A DNA stretch of 11,506 bases from JANXXV01 sp038230275. Lineage in GTDB: Bacteria > Acidobacteriota > Terriglobia > Bryobacterales > Bryobacteraceae. Below, in pieces: positions 6,797-11,506 of this stretch. The position numbers and the translations under genes were made by a program. The notes under the pieces are model-generated. The model was not told the origin of the DNA. It worked only from the letters and a program-made list of their open reading frames with translations, and did no database searches. The stretch lies in the NCBI GenBank assembly GCA_038230275.1, contig JBBRNO010000182.1:1-11506 (forward strand). The letters are read 5' to 3'. The number at the start of each line of letters is the position of its first letter. The stretch's first letter is position 1.

Positions 6797-8446
6797 GTGA
6801 CACTGGCCTTCGTCGACTACGTCATTCTTGCGCTGTACTTCGCGTTCGTTTTGGGAATCGGGTGGTTACTCAAGAAGCGCGTCACCACCAGTTCCGACTT
6901 TCTGACATCCGGCCGTGCCATTCCCGTCTGGATTACCAGCCTCGCTTTTGTCGCGGCGAATCTGGGCGCGCAGGAAGTGATTGGCATGTGCGCGTCAGGT
7001 GCGAAGTACGGCATCATGACGGCGCACTTCTATTGGATTGGCGCCATTCCGGCCATGTTGTTCGTGGGGATTTTCATGATGCCGTTTTACTACGGCAGCC
7101 GCGCGCGCAGCGTCCCGGAATACTTGAGTCTGCGGTTCGACGAAAAGACACGCGGGCTGAACGCCATTACATTTGCCATTATGACGGTGTTCTCGTCCGG
7201 CATCTCCATGTACGCGTTGGGGCTGCTGTTTCAACTGGTGCTGGGATGGAGTTTCACTGCTTCAGTTCTTCTCTCCGCGGCTATCGTTTTGATCTATACA
7301 TTCCTCGGTGGACTTACCAGCGCAATCTATAACGAGGTCCTGCAGTTCTTCCTGATCGTCGTGGGGTTTGCGCCGCTGGCGATTCTGGCAACCAACCGCG
7401 CCGGCGGTTGGAGCGGCATGGCATCCCGGCTTCCGCCTGTGATGACGCATTCGTGGAGTTACATGGGCAAGGCCTCCGACAATCCCATGGGCGTTGAACT
7501 TTTCGGCATGATCGCCGGGCTGGCGTTCGTTTTGTCGTTCGGATATTGGTGTACCGATTTTCTAGTCGTGCAGCGCGCCATGGCTGCGAATTCAATGTCG
7601 GCCGCGCGGCGGACGCCCGTCATCGCGGCGTTCCCGAAAATGATCATGCCGTTCATCGTGATTGTGCCCGGCATCGCCGCGCTGGCCCTCACGAAAATGG
7701 ACATTGGTTATGTGCTGCCGGCCAAGGGAAACAGTTACGATTACGACCAGGCGCTCACCACGCTGATGGCGTCCTTCTATCCGTCAGGCATGCTGGGCGT
7801 AGGACTCACAGCATTGATGGCGTCGTTCATGTCCGGCATGGCTGGCAACGTTACGGCGTTCAATACCGTGTTCACCTACGACATTTATCAAAGCTACATT
7901 CGCAAGGGCGCGCCAGATGCGCACTATCTCACGGTGGGGCGCATCACCACCGTGGTTGGAATTATGCTTTCCATCTGCACCGCCTACCTGGCGCAGCATT
8001 ACAACAACATCATGGACCTGCTGCAACTGGTCTTCGGTTTTGTGAACGCGCCGCTCTTTGCAACGTTTCTACTCGGCATGTTCTGGAAGCGGACCACCGG
8101 TCACGGAGCATTCACCGGTCTGCTGATGGGCACGTGCGCCGCTGCGCTGACCCACGGCTTGACTATTGCGGAGGACAAAGGCGGATGGCTGGGGCACGTG
8201 CAGGAATTTCCGTCCACCATGGCGCAGAACTTCTGGATCGCAATTTTCGCCTGGTCCACTTGTTTCGTGGTGACAATTTTAGTGAGCCTGGCCACCCGGC
8301 CCAAGGCAGATAGCGAACTGGAGAGTCTGGTCTACGGTCTTACAAAGATCCCTCATGAAGAGGGCGTGGCTTGGTATCTAAGACCGGCGCCGCTGGCGGT
8401 AGTGGTTGCAATTCTCTGCATCGGGTTGAATTTCCTTTTTTGGTAA
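6797..8446 (+). CDS. Sodium:solute symporter (SSS family), probable sugar uptake
   Basis: A 549-residue membrane transporter with roughly 13-15 hydrophobic helices. The N-terminus (VDYVILALYFAFVLGIGW, then a KKR loop and SSDFLTSGR) and SVPEYLSLRFDEKTRGLNA are typical of the SSS family (SGLT/PutP/NanT relatives, LeuT fold), which couples Na+ entry to uptake of sugars or other small solutes. The helix around residues 345-364 (MSGMAGNVTAFNTVFTYDIY) is the region holding the second sodium site in SGLT-like proteins, but has A/G/N where serines are usual. The GTG start is chosen because it gives the standard first helix; there is no Shine-Dalgarno sequence. A small membrane-protein gene follows after 5 bases and galactokinase overlaps that, so galactose or a related sugar is the likely cargo; this comes from context, not from substrate-site residues. 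Confidence 0.9.
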   Translation: MTLAFVDYVILALYFAFVLGIGWLLKKRVTTSSDFLTSGRAIPVWITSLAFVAANLGAQEVIGMCASGAKYGIMTAHFYWIGAIPAMLFVGIFMMPFYYGSRARSVPEYLSLRFDEKTRGLNAITFAIMTVFSSGISMYALGLLFQLVLGWSFTASVLLSAAIVLIYTFLGGLTSAIYNEVLQFFLIVVGFAPLAILATNRAGGWSGMASRLPPVMTHSWSYMGKASDNPMGVELFGMIAGLAFVLSFGYWCTDFLVVQRAMAANSMSAARRTPVIAAFPKMIMPFIVIVPGIAALALTKMDIGYVLPAKGNSYDYDQALTTLMASFYPSGMLGVGLTALMASFMSGMAGNVTAFNTVFTYDIYQSYIRKGAPDAHYLTVGRITTVVGIMLSICTAYLAQHYNNIMDLLQLVFGFVNAPLFATFLLGMFWKRTTGHGAFTGLLMGTCAAALTHGLTIAEDKGGWLGHVQEFPSTMAQNFWIAIFAWSTCFVVTILVSLATRPKADSELESLVYGLTKIPHEEGVAWYLRPAPLAVVVAILCIGLNFLFW

Positions 8447-8451
8447 CAGCC

Positions 8452-8637
8452 ATGCTCGATCTTCGACATCCTTCCGGTTGGTTCTTTCTGCTGCTCGGCG
8501 GCATTCTGGTTTCGCTTGGCGTGTTGATGCCAGACCTGCGCGCCCCTCTTTCCACCGTGAACGTGAACCTGCTTGCGGGTTCCGCCATGATGGTCTTTGG
8601 AGGGGCAATGCTTTGGTTAGCGCATCGGAAATCCTAA
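8452..8637 (+). CDS. Small two-helix membrane protein between symporter and galK
   Basis: A 61-residue protein, family not recognised. It has a short cationic start (MLDLRHPSG), a first hydrophobic helix (about 9-27, GWFFLLLGGILVSLGVLM), a polar turn containing PDLRAPLSTVN, a second helix (about 40-57, LLAGSAMMVFGGAMLWLA) and a basic tail HRKS, consistent with an inner-membrane hairpin with both ends in the cytoplasm. The frame is open upstream to 8371, but ATG 8452, 5 bases after the symporter stop, gives a compact protein and avoids a long overlap. Its end overlaps the galK start by 25 bases. The position suggests a transporter accessory or assembly factor, which is inference only. Confidence 0.7.
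   Translation: MLDLRHPSGWFFLLLGGILVSLGVLMPDLRAPLSTVNVNLLAGSAMMVFGGAMLWLAHRKS
8599..8605 (+). promoter_or_regulatory. Strong ribosome binding site for galK at a TTG start
   Basis: GGAGGGG at 8599-8605, inside the small membrane-protein gene, is followed by 7 bases and TTG 8613 in the galK frame. It is one of the clearest Shine-Dalgarno sequences in the window and sets the galK start. Confidence 0.7.
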
Positions 8638-9761
8638 GAGAAGTTTTTCAGAAACACTTCCTGCCCGGCGGTCCGATCCAAGTTTTCCGTGCACCGGGCC
8701 GCGTGAATCTGATTGGAGAACATACTGACTATAACCTCGGATTCGTGCTGCCGATTGCGATCGACCTAAGTTGCCTGGTGGCCACGGCTCCGGCCACTCA
8801 CGGGAAGCTTCGAGTCTATTCGGAGAACGTAGGGGCACTGAAAGAGTGGGATATCGAAAGCATTCCCAGCGCTCTTCCAGCAGCGGACTGGGGCGATTAC
8901 GTACTCGGCGTGGCGCAACAACTGGTACGCGCCGGCTTTCCGATGGCCGCCGCGGACCTCGCGATTTACAGCACGGTGCCCGGTGGAGCTGGACTTAGCT
9001 CGTCGGCCTCACTGGAAGTAGCCACCGCGTTGGCGCTGCTTGGCGCGCGGTCTATTGCGAAGATGAATCTGGCGCTGCTGTGCCAACGCGCGGAGCGTGA
9101 ATTCGTGGGCGTACCTTCGGGCATCATGGACCCCTACGCTTCCGTGCATGGCGAGCGCGGCAAGGCGCTTTGCATCGACTGCCGCGCACTGAGTCATCGG
9201 ACCGTCGCTCTGCCGGCCGGCGCCGCCATCATCGTGGTGAACTCCATGGTCAAGCATGAACTGGGCGGCTCAGCCTATCGCGACCGGGTACGGGAATGTG
9301 CTGAGGCGGTGGAAGAACTGCGGCGCTGGTCGCCGCATGTGCACAGCTTACGGGATGTGACCAGTGCCCATCTGGCGCCGCTGGCCAGTGTTCCGCTACA
9401 GCGGGCGCGGCATGTAACCACCGAAGATGAGCGCGTGCAATCGTTCATGGCTGCGGCGGAGAACGGCGATCTACTGGAAATGGGAAAGTTGTTCGTTGCC
9501 TCACACCGCAGCTTGCAGCAAGACTACGCCGTCAGCTGCGCGGAACTGGACTTTTTGGTGGACACGGCCATCGGACTTGCGGGGGTCTATGGCGCTCGCA
9601 TGACCGGCGGAGGATTTGGAGGATGCACAGTCAATCTGGTGGCGCCCGAGCAGGTGGAGAACTTTGAGATTCGGATCTCGTCGGAATATAAAACTGCTTA
9701 CGGAAAAACTCCAAAGGTGTTTCGAGTTTTCCCCGCTGCGGGCGCAGACCAAATGTTTTGA
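8613..9761 (+). CDS. galK: Galactokinase
   Basis: A 382-residue GHMP-superfamily kinase that phosphorylates alpha-D-galactose at C1 with ATP, the first step of the Leloir pathway after mutarotation. Motifs in order: galactokinase signature R26-A-P-G-R30-V-N-L-I-G-E-H-T-D-Y-N41; the ATP loop PGGAGLSSSA (123-132); catalytic D173 in SGIMDP; and TGGGFGG near the C-terminus. R30 and D173 correspond to the catalytic Arg/Asp pair. Departures from the norm are S169 and P174, where CGIMDQ is usual, and G125 where a leucine is common. The frame is open back to 8478, but TTG 8613 has a strong ribosome binding site and gives the family's usual length and start. It overlaps the small membrane-protein gene by 25 bases and forms an operon with the symporter. 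No other Leloir genes are in the window. Confidence 0.92.
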   Translation: MVSASEILREVFQKHFLPGGPIQVFRAPGRVNLIGEHTDYNLGFVLPIAIDLSCLVATAPATHGKLRVYSENVGALKEWDIESIPSALPAADWGDYVLGVAQQLVRAGFPMAAADLAIYSTVPGGAGLSSSASLEVATALALLGARSIAKMNLALLCQRAEREFVGVPSGIMDPYASVHGERGKALCIDCRALSHRTVALPAGAAIIVVNSMVKHELGGSAYRDRVRECAEAVEELRRWSPHVHSLRDVTSAHLAPLASVPLQRARHVTTEDERVQSFMAAAENGDLLEMGKLFVASHRSLQQDYAVSCAELDFLVDTAIGLAGVYGARMTGGGFGGCTVNLVAPEQVENFEIRISSEYKTAYGKTPKVFRVFPAAGADQMF

Positions 9762-9833
9762 GATCTTTCCTGGCATGCGGGCACTCCTAATTCAAAGCAC
9801 AACCAATCTGTTCACTCCGAACGGTAATAGTCC

Positions 9834-9865
9834 CCCCAAGCGGGTGCCAACGCACCTGCCTGGGG
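9834..9865. terminator. Stem-loop between convergent galK and the minus-strand gene (possible bidirectional terminator)
   Basis: Two 14-base arms (9834-9847 and 9852-9865) pair around a CAAC loop with 12 Watson-Crick pairs, one G-U and one A-C mismatch on the plus strand. It lies 72 bases past the galK stop and 1 base past the minus-strand stop. Downstream on the plus strand there is only a weak T stretch (TTTT at 9873-9876), and no T run on the minus side, so classical Rho-independent termination is uncertain. The structure may instead protect transcript ends. Confidence 0.5.
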
Positions 9866-9866
9866 A

Positions 9867-10388
9867 TTACGATTTTGGTTCAGTCGCCGTTGCCGATAGC
9901 TGCAAAATTGTCCGGAAGTAGACCGACGCCAAAGCCGTGGACAACAGCTGGATCGTAGGCGCCCATTCCGGCGCGATGGGGAACAGCGCTTGCAATAGCA
10001 ATGGACGCTCCGGCACATCCACCAGTTCGTTTACTTGCTCCGCCGGCGCTGCATCGAATACAGGCCGCAATACGTTATCCCGGAAAAGTTCCAGCATCAT
10101 GTGGTCGGCCTCGGGCTCAACACCAGTCAACAGAATGCTCATGGTGGCGGGTTGATCTTCGTCAAAGAGGGATGCCAGGGCCACACCGCCAGCCACGGCG
10201 GACCAATCGAGTTCGAAATTACCCCGCTTGAGAAACGCCAGCTTGTCGCGAAATTCGGGCGGCCGGTTTGTTAGAAACTCCGCAATCAAGGCGCAGACGG
10301 CTTCGCCCTGCGCATTGGTGGGGACGATGTCGAATTTTCCAGCCTCCACGCGGGCTTCTTCCAGGTAGATATTGCGAACATGAAACAT
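9867..10388 (-). CDS. Hypothetical protein, 173 residues, family not recognised
   Basis: I do not recognise this protein. It starts MFHVRNIYLEEARVEAGKFDIVP, is acidic and leucine/alanine-rich, and shows no signal peptide, membrane helix or catalytic motif. A segment LDWSAVAGGVALASLFDED and a hydrophobic C-terminal third (LLLQALFPIAPEWAPTIQLL, then LASVYFRTILQL) suggest a compact, mostly helical soluble protein. Start ATG 10388 is preferred over TTG 10412, because a near-consensus promoter has its -10 box between the two, so the longer form would start upstream of the transcript. Coding potential is supported by the promoter, codon pattern and convergent arrangement with galK. The two neighbouring genes, galK and the D-aminoacylase, are on the opposite strand, so it is probably transcribed alone. 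Confidence 0.75.
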   Translation of the reverse strand: MFHVRNIYLEEARVEAGKFDIVPTNAQGEAVCALIAEFLTNRPPEFRDKLAFLKRGNFELDWSAVAGGVALASLFDEDQPATMSILLTGVEPEADHMMLELFRDNVLRPVFDAAPAEQVNELVDVPERPLLLQALFPIAPEWAPTIQLLSTALASVYFRTILQLSATATEPKS

Positions 10389-10397
10389 GGCACACGG

Positions 10398-10425
10398 ATT
10401 GTAACAGGTCAATGTCGTGTGTCAA
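10398..10425 (-). promoter_or_regulatory. Near-consensus sigma-70 promoter, almost leaderless
   Basis: On the minus strand TTGACA (10425-10420) is followed by a 16-base spacer and TACAAT (10403-10398). The -35 is perfect and the -10 matches 5 of 6. Only 9 bases separate the -10 from ATG 10388, so transcription would be expected to begin 0-3 bases before the start codon. There is no ribosome binding site upstream of this ATG. Confidence 0.75.
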
Positions 10426-10435
10426 CGTGGAGTAG

Positions 10436-11506
10436 ATGAGGAAGCTCCATTGGATCAAGCTCTTACTTCCGCTGCTGACAGCTGCGATCTTGGCGGCGCA
10501 GCCCGGCGCAACGGTGATTGTGGGAGCGATGGTAGCTGACGGCACGGGCAAGGCATTGATTGCGCAAAACGTGCGCGTGCTTCGCGACCGCATTGATCGA
10601 GTGGGACTATTCTCACCAACCTCTGAAGATTTGGTGATCCACGCCGAAGGTCTGGTGCTGGCGCCCGGTTTTATCGACACACACAATCATTCGGGCGCGG
10701 GTCTGGAAACCGAACCAGGTGCTGAAAGCCAGGTCTCCCAGGGAATCACCACCATGCTGTTGGGTCAGGATGGCACTTCGGCTTTGCCGATTGGGAAAGC
10801 TGTAGCGGTAAATGTGTTGAGACTTGCCGGCCACGCCTCCATCCGGCGCAAGGTGATGGGCAACGATTACCGGCGTCCGGCCTCGCCTGCGGAAATCTCA
10901 AAGATGTGCGATTTCCTCGACGCCGAAATGCGCAGCGGCGCTGTCGGGCTTTCCAGCGGGCTTGAGTATGATGTGGGCAGCTACAGCAAGACCCAAGAGT
11001 TAGTCGAGATGGCGAAGGTCGCGTCGCGCCACGGTGGAATCTATGTCTCGCATCTGCGCGATGAGGGTGACGGGGTTTTCGACGCCGTCCGCGAGGCTAT
11101 CTCCATCGGTGAGTTGGCGAAGATCCCAGTGCACATTTCCCACATCAAGATGGGAACCGTTGCGGTGTGGAATCGAGCCGCTGAAGTGATTCAACTGGTG
11201 GAGGACGCCCGCAGGCGCGGCCTGGATGTGACGGCCGATTGCTATCCGTACGACGCGTGGTCGTCCACCATCAAGGTGTTAGTGGCCGACAAGAAGCATG
11301 AAAATCGCGAAAGCGTCAAGAAGGGCCTTGCTGACGTGGGTGGAGCGCAGAACGTCACCGTGACCACGTGCGTGGCCCATCGCGACTACGAGTTCCGGAC
11401 GCTTTCCGAGATTGCCAGGACGAGGGGCACCACACCCATCGATGTATTCATGCAAATCGTCAGTGATGGCGGCGCCAGTGTGGTGGTGAAGTCAATGGTG
11501 GACGCC
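10436..11506 (+). CDS. Secreted N-acyl-D-amino-acid deacylase (D-aminoacylase family), 5' part
   Basis: 357 residues are visible and the gene continues past the window; the frame is open throughout. The N-terminus (MRKLHWIK, then LLLPLLTAAILAA and a cleavage-like site before Q22) is a Sec signal peptide, so the enzyme is exported. It is an amidohydrolase of the D-aminoacylase/dihydroorotase type: APGFIDTHNHS with H83-x-H85, GQDGTS with D112 where D-aminoacylase has its metal-bound Cys, GLSSGLEY (171-178), H206 in YVSHLRDE and H236 in HISHIKMG. The late catalytic aspartate would be beyond the window. The family removes acyl groups from N-acyl-D-amino acids or acts on related D-residue dipeptides, as in peptidoglycan or antibiotic turnover. 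The start is fixed by an in-frame TAG immediately before the ATG and by the signal peptide; GGAG at 10429-10432 is a close ribosome binding site. Confidence 0.88.
   Translation, partial: MRKLHWIKLLLPLLTAAILAAQPGATVIVGAMVADGTGKALIAQNVRVLRDRIDRVGLFSPTSEDLVIHAEGLVLAPGFIDTHNHSGAGLETEPGAESQVSQGITTMLLGQDGTSALPIGKAVAVNVLRLAGHASIRRKVMGNDYRRPASPAEISKMCDFLDAEMRSGAVGLSSGLEYDVGSYSKTQELVEMAKVASRHGGIYVSHLRDEGDGVFDAVREAISIGELAKIPVHISHIKMGTVAVWNRAAEVIQLVEDARRRGLDVTADCYPYDAWSSTIKVLVADKKHENRESVKKGLADVGGAQNVTVTTCVAHRDYEFRTLSEIARTRGTTPIDVFMQIVSDGGASVVVKSMVDA

Noticed and set aside
7546..8313. 255-residue plus-strand frame within the symporter gene
   Set aside because: It is an out-of-frame shadow of the symporter with Arg/His-rich composition and no hydrophobic pattern.
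8478..8612. N-terminal extension of galactokinase from ATG-like 8478
   Set aside because: The extra 45 residues are Arg-rich, have no counterpart in the family and overlap the small membrane protein; TTG 8613 has a much better ribosome binding site.
1..11506. Defence system, CRISPR array, prophage, transposon, tRNA or rRNA
   Set aside because: I saw no direct-repeat arrays, transposase or integrase motifs, terminal repeats or structured RNA sequences; every larger segment is explained by metabolic or transport genes.

Overview
The window reads as about 11.5 kb of an ordinary bacterial chromosome with moderately high GC, densely coded on both strands. It has no rRNA, tRNA, CRISPR array or insertion sequence, and no gene-free stretch over 300 bases. 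The mix of genes suggests a soil-type Gram-negative, and my best guess is Acidobacteriota (Bryobacter/Solibacter-like): a Tat-exported amidase, a sodium-solute symporter of a type I associate with that phylum, an exported N-acyl-D-amino-acid deacylase and a bacterial GH3 protein. This placement is inference; no marker gene is present.

Region 1 (1-3471, plus strand) is a tightly coupled cassette of four genes: the 3' end of a GH3-type acyl-adenylating amide synthetase, a GNAT-fold acyltransferase-like protein, an integral-membrane fatty-acid-desaturase-type di-iron enzyme and a Rieske non-heme iron oxygenase. Two junctions are ATGA overlaps and the third is TAG directly followed by ATG. The combination of acid activation/amidation, acyl transfer and two oxidative steps looks like a small biosynthetic pathway for a modified lipid or amide. 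It is the best candidate for an undescribed system here. Region 2 (3516-4985) is a Tat-exported amidase with an intact Lys-Ser-Ser triad.

Region 3 (4995-6770, minus strand) is a compact operon, ridA-like - nudC - group II truncated haemoglobin, which fits metabolite-damage, NAD(H) and redox/NO housekeeping. The RidA-like protein seems to lack the catalytic arginine. Region 4 (6797-9761, plus strand) holds a sodium-solute symporter, a 61-residue two-helix membrane protein and galactokinase, probably a galactose (or related sugar) uptake and phosphorylation unit; galK appears to start at TTG inside the small gene.

Region 5 (9762-11506) contains a stem-loop between convergent genes, an unrecognised 173-residue protein on the minus strand with a near-consensus sigma-70 promoter placed so that its transcript would be almost leaderless, and, divergently, the 5' part of a secreted D-aminoacylase-family amidohydrolase that runs off the window end. 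Several starts in the window (3516, 6770, 6797, 10388) lack a convincing Shine-Dalgarno sequence and have a -10-like hexamer only 9-12 bases upstream, which hints at frequent leaderless transcription.
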